A stretch of DNA of 64,000 nt from Aphis gossypii (Eukaryota; Arthropoda; Insecta; Hemiptera; Aphididae). The notes below the pieces were generated by a model, which saw only the letters and a program-made list of their open reading frames with translations, ran no database searches and was not told the DNA's origin. Below, one piece after another: positions 14,831-26,534 of this stretch (the first letter of the stretch is position 1; every line of letters begins with the position of its first letter). Where the stretch lies: contig NC_065531.1 of NCBI RefSeq assembly GCF_020184175.1, positions 77,780,604-77,844,603 on the forward strand. Direction: 5' to 3'. The position numbers were made by a program, and so were the translations under genes.

Positions 14831-16089
14831 GTATATAAATTATTGAGCAATACAAATTCTGTTTATTGGGAAACCGTAAAATAAAGTGTGCGAATAAATT
14901 GTTTATTATTACGTATTATAAACATATGCGTATATAAACGCGTATATATGTATGTGGTATAAACGGCTGATATAATATGTGGCGTATTCATATAAACATT
15001 TCATAATATTATCAGTTGAGGACGATTTCGAAGATTCAATGCGCGGTAGTTGGCAATAACACGATTTAATGCATTTAGGATCAACTGTATAAGTATTATA
15101 AAATTTAAATAAATAACACAATTTATTGCTTTTTTAATGAATAAATAATAAACGCTTTCTTTTTTTTTTTATCGTTTTCGGAAATTGAATATTATCAAAA
15201 GCTTTGACTTTTCTATAACGCCCACATACAGCCTATAATAATAACAAAACATTTCTTATACCATATATTATAATAAAAGCATTAGATTACTAAATATTAT
15301 GATTTATTTTATCTTGCCGATCTCGGTACACAAATAACATTTGCCTTCTAGGTTTATACGCTACACAAGTATAACTTTATATTCTTTATATGCACAAATA
15401 AAATACGTAAATCTTTATCGTAATATTTAATATTTTGTATTAACGTTATACACAAAATATTTTGGATATTCTTATTAGTAAATACAAAAACAACAATACT
15501 GATTGCTGCCCATTCGTAGACAAATGTATATGCTGTATACACACAAAAGCTTTTACGTCGGGTGTTTATCTTCAACTTGTTTATCTTATAATTTCAATTT
15601 TAAAAACTTAGTTATAAATTTCATAAATAATTTTTTTCAACATTACCTAATTAAATATTTCCAGAATATAAATTTAAGGTACAACTATTAATTAACGAAA
15701 CAAAAATATGTTAAAACTCGATAAAATCATTAATTTTGAAAATATGACAATAATAATATAAATTAAATAATCTTATTATTATTATTTTTTTTTTAAATTT
15801 AATATTTCGAAAAATATAGAACTAAACAATGTAAATTATTGGTCTGAATAATCAAAATTAACATAAACGTTTTATAACCTGAATGCTATGTTATAAAATA
15901 TATAATTATAATATATTAAGTAATCATTGAAATTAACAAACTATTATAATTATTCGTAATTATAGAGCTTTTTTTACACTGCAGTTATAATGTATAATTT
16001 TTTGTTTCATTTAACTCTTTTAAAAATTACGTTTATAAATATTAAGACATAGTGCTAAAATCTGATAATTTTTTTTTTATATATCAGAT

Positions 16090-17260
16090 CCAATAATCTA
16101 AGCAACAACGAACACTGTTAACCACGTTCAGCATCGCGATCGACATTCACCGACGTCATGAGAATTTGATAACACCCTAAAATATTTTCGATTCCCGGGA
16201 GCCGAAGCGTCTTAAGACATTATTGCCGGTGGTAAATATTCGTATCTCGGATAAAATATACATGATGCGCATAGTATAGTATTATGATCCTGACCGGCCA
16301 AGACTACATCATTGGATATTTATTAACGTTCGGACGGGCATTCTTCTACGCCCTCGTAAGGATGAGGTAGGGGTACATCATCCGGATTGTGTAAATCGGC
16401 CATTAAGCTTAGTCCGAACGATTGTGGATAAGTTTTAATGCGAGGGTAAAGGCACGTTGAAAAAAATAAAAACCTTTAGCTCGTGACCAGATTTTTTTTT
16501 TAAAGTGGAGGGGGGAGGAGATTGTGTGTGTATGCCTTACATGCTGTCGTAAAGCGTCTAGAGCGGATACTCGTGAACCAAAAGTGGTGGTTAATTGAAA
16601 AATATTCCGCGTCCTCGTTTTAGCTTGTCGGTGCAGTGGGCGCGCGAGGGAGTTAACGGTTGTTATCGGTTAGAGACGGCTAGGAGCCCCGGACAGAGGT
16701 AAATGAGGGCGGGTGGGTGTTTATATATATGTTAGGCCTGCGTTATAAATCAGAGGCCGGGCCAGAAGAGTTCAACACGAGCGTTGTTTGTCTTTTATTT
16801 CCTGCCGGTCTTATTCATTACTGTAGCTGACTCCCCCCCCCACCACCGACGTCGTCCGACCCGTCCGCGAACCCACTGTCACAAATGAAATTTACCGTCT
16901 CCTCCCACACCACCACTTCGCGTCCTATCGACGCCACGTACGACCCCTTGTCCCCGTAGGTCCAGATAGGTCGATTTCCTTTTTATAGCCCACGCCCGCC
17001 GTCACCATCGCCGCAGCCTCACGGTCGGTGGCCGCATTTTTCACATCCCTTTCCACGCGTGCAACACCACCGGCCACCGTACCGTACCCATTGGCACTAT
17101 CAAAATTTCGAAAAGTTACTCTAGACTCTCTCTCTATAAAAGTGATGATGAAATCACTGTTACCTCCACTGTATACCGTAAAAATGCGAATAGATTCTAG
17201 ACAGTGTATACGTGTACTTTATAATAATTACACGATATTATAACTTATAAGTCATAGGTG
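16090..17260. other. CpG-rich intronic island, about 1.2 kb
   Basis: This is the most promoter-like island in the lower part of the window, with many CpG sites, a C9 tract near 16832, G-rich runs (GTGGAGGGGGGAGGAG near 16505) and the TATA/initiator pair listed separately. The minus strand has an open stretch of over 80 codons without a start codon (about 16930-17165), containing GGVARVERDVKNAATDREA. The opposite strand is open over part of the same DNA, so chance is a real possibility. Confidence 0.35.
16744..16776 (+). promoter_or_regulatory. Candidate TATA plus initiator core promoter
   Basis: TATAAAT starts at 16744 and a TTCAACA initiator-like motif has its A at 16774, 30 bases downstream, which is the standard TATA-to-start spacing. 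It sits inside a CpG-rich island. I see no downstream promoter element and no recognisable exon after it, so if it is used it would start an antisense or non-coding transcript inside the neuroligin intron. Confidence 0.25.
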
Positions 17261-20200
17261 TATGTTATATTTCCTACATAGTTGGAGTATCATCAAATAG
17301 TTTATAGATACGTCCAAAAAGTACAATTAATATTTAAAAATGATTTCCAATTGAATAAAAATGCACATACATAAATCAGGTTGTCTTTGGTGTCCTCGAG
17401 AATCATATTATAGTATTACCTACGTTATAAAAATATACTTAATACTTGGTGAAACAAAAATAATTATGAAATACACTAAAAGCTTTGTTAATGCTATGAA
17501 ATTAATACTTGTTTAATAAAGTTAATGTTTACTGAATTAGTTTATTTATTTATTTATTTATTTTTTAATTTTTGTTATCAAAACATTATTTTTATTTTTA
17601 TCCTATACTGTTAAAAATTCCACATATTTTGATTTACTGTGTACATACTTCGAATAATACGAGTCTCTTGAAATATTCTGTAGAAATACGTATTATACTA
17701 TTAAATACCCTTGTCAATTGAGATGCGTAGGAATTTTGTATTTTGTCTAAGCTTTGTCAAATAGCCGTTTCCGTGTAACTATAATATTTTGTGATCCTTA
17801 CTCTTCTGTCCATCAAATTACGACGAAACCGTCATTTACCTTCACCATCGTCCGTAATCACCACGAATATATTATTATATATCATACGGTTTTCACAAGA
17901 GACTATTAAAGATTATTCCAATATAATATATATATATATATATTATATAATTAATGGTTTTTAATCAATTTGAATGTATTAATTTGTTTCTTTGATTTTT
18001 ACTTAGGATTGAATGGATTGAGAAAAGTATTTTTGTATGAGGTATCTTAGTGTTCACCAATTCATGCGATTTTCACAACGCTTTTCACATTATGAATTTT
18101 ATAATAAATTTGTGGTTTAGAGATCGGATTTCAGAATAATAATTTCTAAACTGTCTCGTGCAGAATTACTTTAATCATTAGTACAAAACCACAAAAAAAG
18201 GTTGACAAAACATTTCATAATTAAACCAACCTACCAAACATTTAAGTGGAATTGAATACCAATAGTTTTTAATTTAAATTAACTTTAAATGTCTAAATTA
18301 ATTATAATAGTTATAACCCTAATTCTATATTAATTATATATAAATATATTTGCTTATTTTTGTGTTTTTTTTTAATTATTTCATTGATCACTAAAAAATA
18401 GTTTTCCGAAGAAATTGGATTTATCGCTGCTATGCAGGTGGGAAAAGCACTCGTTTTATATTTAATACCGTTAGTGTGTATTGGACAAGTAATACAACTA
18501 TAGCAATATGTATATAGGTACCAATGGAATACAAAATAATGTAACCCTATAGTGCTCGCTCATGTTACAATCATTCCATTAACAAATGTGTCTGATGCAA
18601 AAACTAACATATCGATATATTTTTACCTTCGATGAGTTATTTGTTTCGGGAGTTCATTTAGTTTATAAAGATTGATATAATGGTATTTCCTAGAAATAAA
18701 TGCTGATTGGAATATCGGACGTTGACATTGTATGCTATATGGTTATTGATTTATTAATTTAGATGCGTTACATAAACGAATAGCAAGCATTATATTTTGT
18801 GCATACTGCTTTTCGTTATTATTTTGGAATAATAATAATCAAAGCCTATTTCGAAAATCGTATGTTTATGATTAGGTATGTTTATCCATTTAAAACGATA
18901 GAAATTATATCATGTAAAATGGACCAAAAAATACATAAAGGGTTTCTTTTTGTGATTTTTTTTTTAATTTCTACTAATTGATGTGACAATATATCATATT
19001 AAAAATATGAAATAACTAAAAAATTAGATCAATATGACAGTGTTTATTACGCGTGATGAAAAATTAATTTCTAGATTTTTCCGGGAAAAGAAACACTGTA
19101 ATGAAAAATTATAGGAGTATTTTCACAGAAAAAAAACTTTATTACAACATATTTTACTAAATGTCAAATGAATTAATAACTATTTAGTTGCAAATAATTC
19201 AATCGGTGATACATTATGTAATTTAATCTATTTTCACTTTTTGAATTCTTAATACATTTTTGTGTCATTATTATTATTTTTTTTAATAATAATATACGTT
19301 GAAAAAAATGTAAACAAAACTATTACAAAAGCTTCGTAGTTCATACTCTAATATTAACAAAAAACCAATGATAGAATTCAGTTTCTAGTTTAATTTTTCA
19401 ATTAGGAAATAACTATAAAATAAATGTTAAGAAAAAATACATTTTTCCATTATTCCTTTAATCTAAATTTTGTAGTTAATTATTTTTGACTTATGTTAAA
19501 GGAATCATCAACTTATTTGAATAGATAAAAATGAAAAAATGTACGGACCAAAACATATAATATTTTATTCCAATTTTAAAATGAAATTAAATGTAAGTAT
19601 TTATTAATATTATTTTAGAATATAGTGTGTAAATATTATATAAATATTGATAACTTTTTTGAATTTCCTTTGTAATATTATTATTATATTAAAACTTCGC
19701 CAACGTGATAGCATAATGCGAATCATGCTTCGATTTTATACGTATTACTAGTTACTTACAAAGGTAAAAAAAATACTTATTACTCATATATTTATATTTC
19801 ATTTATGGCTCAAGTCATAATATCATGGCTGGATAAGAATGTATTATTTTAATATTTATAAGAGAAACTGGAAAAAAAAGAATTATATTTTAGTGAAAAA
19901 AAGAAAAAATAGGGTTACATAATTCATGATAATTAACACGATTCGTTAAAATATAATGTAATTGTATTGTATTGATAACTTATCACTAAAATTAAAAAAA
20001 AATGAGAAAATAATATGAATAAGGCATTTGTTTATAGACTGGATGGTTTTAATTAAAACTATCTAATAAATTATAATGTTATTAAAATAAGAGTATTCAT
20101 AATATATAGGAAGGATTTCGTTATTAAAGTAGAGGTGTTTTATACACATATATTTTATGAACTATTTATATTGGTGAGTAAGCAAGCAATACATATATTT

Positions 20201-20925
20201 TCATTCATTACATTTTCTGTTATTCGATATGTGCAATTATGTTGGTAATTATAAGACCGTATTATATAAAGCACAAACGACTATAATACCTATATAAAAA
20301 AAAATAAAAATATATGATTTTTAAAATTACCGTGGTTACGTTAATCATGCTTAACGGTTACTAAAATGTTGTATACCTCATTTATTACATGAAAAATATC
20401 TTGGATATTTATTTTTTGGTTATGATAAAGCAGTATCGTTATTGTGATTACATATTATCAGAATTGCATAATAGATCGAATTTGAAAATCGTAATACTAC
20501 GTATACTGTTCAAATTGCCCGTTAGTTGATATAATCGAAACTAATATTAGAAGAGATACTAATTTTCAGTTCCTGTGGTGCACATCATATACACGTTTAC
20601 AAATTATTATGAAATTATGTGTATGTATTGTATATATATATTGTATATATATATAATATATATATACATATATATAATTGCTGTTTCTCGTTATACTGAA
20701 CGGTATTAATTCATGCTTTTAGGTACATTCAAATCTGAATACCAAATTTTTTATAATACGAAAAAATCGATTTCCGAATGTATAAAACGACGACATACAT
20801 TTAAAATGCATTTCATTGTAATTATTAATAAAAACAAAATACGTAGGTATGTCATTATTTTTTTCTGCTATTTTAAACCTTCCAAACTAATAAATCTTAA
20901 GCTATGTACCAAAGTAAGAACTCAC
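17261..20925. other. AT-rich intronic DNA, nothing recognised
   Basis: This is low-complexity AT-rich sequence with TTTA repeats (about 17541-17565) and a TA-rich inverted array at 20628-20676. No exon was seen. Confidence 0.6.
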
Positions 20926-21148
20926 TTGTTGATAATCCCCGTACTTCGTTTGGTAATCGAACACGAACAAGTACGAGTTCCTGCGATTAGCCGAATGAAG
21001 ATCGGCGGTGTTGATCACGGGCGCAACGACTTGGGCGTCGGACAGGGCTTCCAACGTCTCGTCTCTGATGTTCACCGGATGTTGTACTGGCCTGTCCCAG
21101 TCTGTGTATTCGTTTACGATGGTCGCTAAGATTTCAGTCAAATGGTAC
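20926..21148 (-). CDS. Nlg: Neuroligin, internal exon ending FDYQTK...YQQ (partial gene)
   Basis: This is the last neuroligin exon visible in the window. The acceptor is CCTTTGCAG. Its first base completes a Lys codon, giving NTYK-YHLTEILATIVNEYTDW across the junction, followed by VNIRDETLEALSDAQVVAP, INTADLHSANRRNSYLF and VFDYQTKYGDYQQ. The FDYQTK run is a hallmark of neuroligin esterase domains. There are 74 full codons after the split codon. The donor is CAACAA followed by GTGAGT at 20925, in phase 0. In the family the next segment should carry the HGE.LPY.FG motif with the third catalytic position, then the stalk, the transmembrane helix and a PDZ-binding tail. None of these was found below this point in the window. 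Confidence 0.95.
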
Positions 21149-21209
21149 CTGCAAAGGAAACGTGCAAATTACGATCGGTTTAAGGACCGAGGGGTCGGTG
21201 TTCGCTCAC
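21149..21209 (-). other. Neuroligin 61-bp minimal intron
   Basis: Read on the minus strand, this intron starts GTGAGCGAAC and ends CCTTTGCAG. It joins phase-2 ends so that the split Lys codon is restored and the conserved run TYVKNTY-K-YHLTEI is continuous. It is richer in G and C than the long introns. Its size is in the normal range for spliceosomal mini-introns in insects and contrasts with the multi-kilobase introns on either side. Confidence 0.93.
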
Positions 21210-21465
21210 TTGTATGTGTTTTTGACGTAAGTCTTTAGAATTTTAGTCCTCCGGTCGGCTTCGATACCGTATTGGACATCGTCGCCGGTAAATGCGAAAA
21301 ACGATTCGGCCCGCACCACGCCTAACATCAGATCGAATCTAGACAACCGGGAAAGCAACCGTTGTCGGGCTGACGGATTAGCGAGAATAGCTGGACCGAA
21401 ACCATTGGCTAAAACTAATTCGTTTGGATCCTCTGGCGGTCTACCGGGTCCATTATCTTGACCGT
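21210..21465 (-). CDS. Nlg: Neuroligin, internal exon with the RFDLMLGV region (partial gene)
   Basis: This exon encodes the next part of the neuroligin ectodomain. The acceptor is TTTTATTTTAG and the first two bases complete an Asn codon with the A left by the previous exon. It then gives 84 full codons and two bases of the next. A Gly/Pro-rich loop (GQDNGPGRPPEDPNE) is followed by LSRFDLMLGVVRAESFFAF, DDVQYGIEADRR and LKTYVKNTY. The Glu in GVVRAES sits where active esterases carry the acidic member of the triad, so that residue is kept although the nucleophile is lost. The donor is TACAA followed by GTGAGC at 21209. The 61 bp that separates this exon from the next is among the smallest introns a fly or bug gene uses. 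The strong cross-exon fit makes the call secure. Confidence 0.95.
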
Positions 21466-22264
21466 CTAAAATAAAAGAATAAAGGAGATTTTCGTTAGAT
21501 TATTTATGCGATAGTGACTGTATTATAATTGGTGAATGATAATTAATAATAATTAAGAGCAGGTATATTATTCCAGTAATGGTTCTTAGTAAGATGTTAC
21601 ATGTTCGGCAATATTTTTGTAATAATAATTATAATTATACTACTATTATAGGTTAGTTATTCGAATTTATTGAAACCGTATAATTGAGAAGTTTTATATA
21701 ATTCCGTATACTTAACAATACGTAATATAGTAGTGTGCTTATCTTAAACTTTGATAAGAGACTTTTTATCGTATTTATAATTATCTTATTCATTCCATAA
21801 AAGTGTAACTTTAACTTGTTTATGAGAGTATACTGCATAAAAAAAATATATTTTATTTTATTTTTTTGTTAAAAATAAATAATTTTTTAATTAAAAATGT
21901 TTACATTAAAATATTTTTTTGTTTAAATAATTAATTGTGATGTTTATAATATTATTATGAAATACCTACTATGTGAAGTAAATATCGTGATATTAATAAT
22001 ATTATATAGTTATTGTTATAATACTTGTCAATAAGTTATTAGTAGGCACTAATCGTAAACACTTATCGTCATGTTTTTATATTGACTATATGGAGAGCGA
22101 AAATCCCCTCGTTCTTTTTAATTTTTTTTTTTTTTTTGTTTCAAAGTATGCCATTTTTATATAGCTAGGATGATCTGGCAAATCTGGACTCCATACAATT
22201 AACTCAACTTTTTTTGTTAATAGTCTTATAAGTAAATATACATCAACTTATGTACAATAAACGC

Positions 22265-22345
22265 ACATGTATTCATACTCCCACACGAATTCCATTAGCT
22301 AAGTATTTGTCGACAGTCCAACCGCTGCTGATTGAGCTACTCAGC
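22265..22345 (-). repeat. Possible tRNA-derived SINE head
   Basis: On the minus strand TAGCTCAATCAG (22339-22328) resembles a tRNA A box and D arm. It is followed by GGTTGGACTGTCGACA, which resembles an anticodon arm with a GTC core. About 50 bases further on, GGAGTATGAATAC is a weak match to a B box (usual core GTTCGANTC). The rest of a cloverleaf is not convincing, so this is more likely a decayed SINE head or tRNA pseudogene than a working tRNA. The minus-strand orientation is set by the order of the A and B boxes. Confidence 0.3.
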
Positions 22346-22559
22346 TACTCATACCACTATAAACACTTAACACATACCTGTCACACGTACAGCATATACT
22401 GATCAATCTATAGTGGTCAACAAATATCAATAGAATAAACCATGAAGTCCTTATTTGAAATAGGAACAACCTTTAACGATAAAAATAAAAATTGCATTGT
22501 GTTCACTTTTTACTATTTATTTATTTGAATTTTTATTTATACTTGTCCCAGTATTTTCG

Positions 22560-22979
22560 ATGTGAATTCGAACACATAACAAACAATAATCGGTGAAACT
22601 GATCAAACATTAATGATTCGGCAGTCAGTGATACGGAAGTCGGCCGGAAATAAGTAGACTAAGATTTATAAATACCGGAGGGTGCCGCAAAGGGTATTGT
22701 ATCGCTTACTGCGAGAGACGGGAGCGAGAGTTGATGACTCATCGCACCGGATTGTCAGTACAACATGAGATAATCTTACACAGGAAACTGTAAGTTATGG
22801 AATCTGATGAATAAATGTATACAAAAATCAGAGTGAAAATTCAACAACGATCGGAGGAGTGAGGACATAAACAAAGAATTATTTATGAAAGGTTTATACT
22901 TTATTTCTTGTCATTATTGTTGTCACTTGTGCTATTTATTATTTATATTTTGAAATCACGTATAAACAAACAACAAAAT

Positions 22980-23010
<31 letters not shown>

Positions 23011-24500
23011 AAGTAGCAGGAATTAAACGTTATACGAAAGAAATACATCAAGGTGAACAATATATTAAAAACAAAAGCAGTTTCTGAACATTGATTTCTG
23101 GTCATGTGGAAATGACGGAAACAACAAAAGATTTGAACCCTTTAAACAAAATAAAAACAAAACATTAATCAGTTCATAAAAATATCGAATTATAAGTTAT
23201 AACCAATAACAATATGCGATAAGGTTGTAAATAAAGGTAATGAAAGAAAATATAATGTCTCAAGAAAACGAGAGCAGTAAAAATAATAAAAACACTCACA
23301 AACGCATTGGTTAGGACACTAAACACAATATCGTGTCGAGAAAGGAAAAAAAAACAAAAATTACGATAATCAGCGGCCAACTGTAGGGTTAGACACACAC
23401 GGCGGCGGTTTACCGGCATGAATATCAAACGCCCAATCTAAAACTATATTCGTGCACCGTCAGCAAGATTGTTAATAAACTCGGTCGTCTAAAAGTTGTT
23501 TGGCAATATTATACATTCGGATATGACGTACGATAATGTACTGCCTAACGAGTTTGCGTAATGCAATTCGGCCGAATTTCATGCGTGTTAAAGCCAACGT
23601 CACGGGGACCACAATATCCGAAATTACGTTTTGTTTGAACTTGTAAACAACGCATCGGTTTAATTTATCACGTAATCGCAACGGCAGATTGCAGGTATAC
23701 ACTAGGTATCATAGAATATCGTACTCTCGAATGCGGTGTGGTGTCGTTCGGTGTCGACATCGTACCGGCTGACAATTATTAGTTTAGTAAGCGTCTTCTC
23801 TGCTTATTATTCGTACACACGTCGAGCACTGCTGTAATGGGCGAACGCGCCGACAAAACGTGAACGAGAAGGACGTTAAGATACAACGTCCTGTTAAGAT
23901 ATAGCGTCAACCGCGTATACGGGTTGAAAACGGCAAAGAAAATTGCATTTTTCGTCGGAAGGAAATTATTACGGATGGTATTCGATAATCAACTACGACT
24001 TTGGAATCTGACTTATTTTCGGCAAACAATAAAGATTCCTCGAGTGTGTCATTCGTATAATAATTTATCAAAATCGTGATGCTAGGTATATATTATCTTA
24101 AGTCGAGACCGTACAAGAAATACATTATACTCGCATGCACACCTTCTCCGTACACCCGGCAATGTATCCATTCATTCACATAAAAATTCGCGTATTCAAA
24201 ACTCGGCGCTCTACAAACCAATACCATTTATTCAGGTCAACCTAACCGAAACCTCTCCGGAACCATTAGCATGAACGATAAGAGCCCTCCCGGGATAAAC
24301 AAAACCTCGTCGAGTTCCTCGCACTTTGGATTAAGTTTCCAATGGAAACCAATACTCTCCGGGAGGCAGGCAGCGATAAAGAGGTTTTTTCGTTTCCGGG
24401 GTAATATTTTTTTATTTTTTTACTATTGTTATTGTCCTTATCCTTCCCTCCGTGATTTAAGATCGAGACGAATGTAAATTTGTATTCAAAGCAATTAGCG
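22560..24500. other. CpG-containing island in the 4.7-kb intron
   Basis: This broad block of mixed composition is richest between about 23380 and 24400. It contains ACGGGAGCGAGAG, CGAACGCGCCGACAAAACG and CGGCAATGTATCC segments and several short overlapping frames. The minus frame at 23702-23472 (starting YTCNLPLRLRDKLNRCVVYKF) has a basic, protein-like make-up but no continuing motif. The island is probably regulatory, with possible old mobile-element DNA mixed in. Confidence 0.3.
22978..22999. repeat. (TA)n array
   Basis: A TA dinucleotide run of about 22 bases is followed by a T tract, at the edge of the island in the 4.7-kb intron. Confidence 0.9.
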
Positions 24501-26159
24501 CACGTTTGTCTGTAACGACTAGTATATACCTGTATATATATATATATATAATATGGATTGGAAATAATGACGACTGTGTTTTACTATTATTATTTAATTT
24601 TTTTTATTCCGTTTCCGCATTAATGACTTCCACAAATTACAAGACTGTGTAATAAAGTGTTTCTTTTTTGTTATGTTCACGCAGTGATTCATCATAGCGT
24701 GTTAAAACTACACATTTTTAAAAAATGACTTAAAAAAAGTTTCAACGCATTGCGGACTTCATTTGATTACAAAACAGATACGGTTGGCTGAGTTGTAAGT
24801 TGTTATTTGATACGGCTTCACCTGGTTTTGGCAATTTAAGCGTCTTAATTTTTCATCCATTAAAGTTATTCATAAATTTAAATCATTGTAATTGTATGTT
24901 TTTAAAAATTATTATTTATATATATATATATATATATGTGTATATTACATTATTTATTATATGAAAAGCCCTTTTATTATTTATTATATACAAAAATAAA
25001 GAACTTTGTGAATTTGGAGTTTTTAAATTAATCATATATTTTACACTATTTATCTATATTCTATATAGTAAATACATTACTGTTTCGTTTTTAAATAAGA
25101 TTATGTTAGTTGAAGTTTATTGAAAATAAATTAGAAAGACCATCGGTAAATTTTGTAATTCTTTCGAAAATTAAACATGTTTTGCTTAATTGAAAAAAAA
25201 ATAATTTACTGAAAGAATATACATTTACAGAACATAACTGAAAGAAATGTAAGTACCTAATTAAAAATTTACTCTTAAATTTCGAATGACATAATAATAA
25301 ATTATTGTTTATAACCTTATAAGTACATTAGTATAATAAATAATTAATAAAATAAGTCAAATTACTGTCATAAAAAATGTGAAACTATTTGATTATATAA
25401 GGTACTCAGATAAAATAATATTATTTAGTAGTGGTAAATTCAAATTATAAAATGTGTTCTATACGTTGAAATATAAGTGGTTTTAGATAAATCTATTAAT
25501 AAATATAACAGTATTTGCGAATTACACTATACAGATTTTAATTTTAAAAACTTATGTTTTTTTTTATTTCGTAAGCATACAATTTTCCGCTCACTTAATA
25601 ATTTCCTACTTCAAATTCTTTTAAATTGCTGTTACCGTGCACACAAATTTAAATTTGTAAAGTTAAATTAAATTGTGAAAAATTATTTTTTTGTTTGTAA
25701 AAATAGTGAAAATTACAATTCACGTAGAAAATTATCAACAACAAGTATATTTCTAATACATTATTACAATAATGCTATCAACAGTTTTTTAAGTTATATA
25801 ACTACATTACGGGTTATAATTTGTGATGCGCATAAATCTATTCGCATAAATCATTCGTCCAAAGTCGAATGTCTTACGATCTTAGTGACAATATTGTAAG
25901 ACATTTTTTTCAAAAAAAAAATAAATATAATATAAAAATAAATAAGATGTGATGTACCTATATATTTTTAACATCAAAAGCTCTGTATAAATGTGTACTA
26001 GCAAAATGAAGTTTAGATTTAATTTTTTAATTATTATTTCAGTCGTATTATAATATTTTGGAAATTTCTTCCTATATAAATGTATTAAAAAGTACAATTC
26101 TAAAAATTCTACGACATGATTAGGTTGAACAAATATATTAATACTATTATTTTTCTCAC

Positions 26160-26444
26160 TCGATTGGGAATTGGTTCTGCTGGACTCAGCAGCAGTCCCG
26201 ACGTCGATGATAACACCGTCCACGCTGGGCCCGAAGGCAGTGGTAAACTCGGGTACGTGGAGCTGCGCGTTCAATAACTGTTCCAGCGGTGTGTTACGCA
26301 GGCAGTTGAGCAGATGCAAGTGTTGCAAGTCCGGCGAACAGTTGACCAACTTGGCCACCTGATGGCCGTAGAACACAGGGTCTCTGACCAGAGACAGCGG
26401 ACTTAGCGGAGAACCACTGAGCAGGATAGCCCGATGGAATAAGA
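26160..26444 (-). CDS. Nlg: Neuroligin, internal exon after the nucleophile elbow (partial gene)
   Basis: This exon continues the esterase-like domain of the same neuroligin. It starts at a TTTTTTTTAG acceptor and the first two bases complete a Val codon with the G left by the exon at 57443. It encodes 94 full residues, beginning LFHRAILLSGSPLSP, then VRDPVFYGHQVAKLVNC, LLNCLRNTPLEQLL and FGPSVDGVIID. The RAILLSGS stretch and the two cysteines (in VNCSP and LNCLR) match the conserved core and disulphide loop seen in neuroligins. The last 14 residues or so are Ser/Thr/Asn-rich and look like a surface loop. The exon ends in CAATCGA followed by a GTGAGA donor at 26159, in phase 1. An open frame runs past both splice sites, but the flanking translation is low-complexity intron. 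Confidence 0.95.
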
Positions 26445-26534
26445 CTAAAAAAAATAAAAGTACAAAAACATTATGAAAAAAAAATAATAAAGAACCAATT
26501 GATAATAATATTACAATCACGAGTGATTGTCTCG

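Larger units (their letters stand above)
1..20925 (-). other. Incomplete intron downstream of the last visible neuroligin exon
   Basis: From the GTGAGT donor at 20925 to the window edge I looked on the minus strand for the expected next exon (an HGE.LPY.FG motif followed by NYT and YW.NFA.TG) and did not find it. The intron is therefore at least 20.9 kb, unless the missing exon is very divergent or very short. The DNA is mostly AT-rich with T tracts. Balanced-composition blocks lie at about 4.84-5.3, 7.98-8.17, 10.5-11.03, 13.7-14.83 and 16.09-17.26 kb. This was a reading by eye, so a small exon could have been missed. Confidence 0.75.
21466..26159 (-). other. Neuroligin 4.7-kb intron
   Basis: This interval lies between two well-supported neuroligin exons, with a GTGAGA donor at 26159 and a TTTTAG acceptor at 21466. 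The outer parts are AT-rich with T tracts and TA repeats. The middle, about 22560-24500, is a GC-richer CpG-containing block listed separately, and a possible SINE remnant sits at 22265-22345. I see no coding exon that fits the neuroligin frame inside it. Confidence 0.9.

Noticed and set aside
20713..21238. Plus-strand frames of 76 and 138 codons
   Set aside because: They lie opposite the two neuroligin exons and the short intron, so they are antisense shadows of real coding sequence.
23472..23702. Possible reverse-transcriptase or GIY-YIG remnant (LRLRDKLNRCVVYKF on the minus strand)
   Set aside because: The VVYKF run recalls Penelope-like and LINE endonuclease regions, but the expected Cys pairs, Y.G motif and R..EH motif do not follow clearly in any frame.
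26171..26362. Plus-strand frame of 63 codons
   Set aside because: It is antisense to the neuroligin exon 26444-26160.
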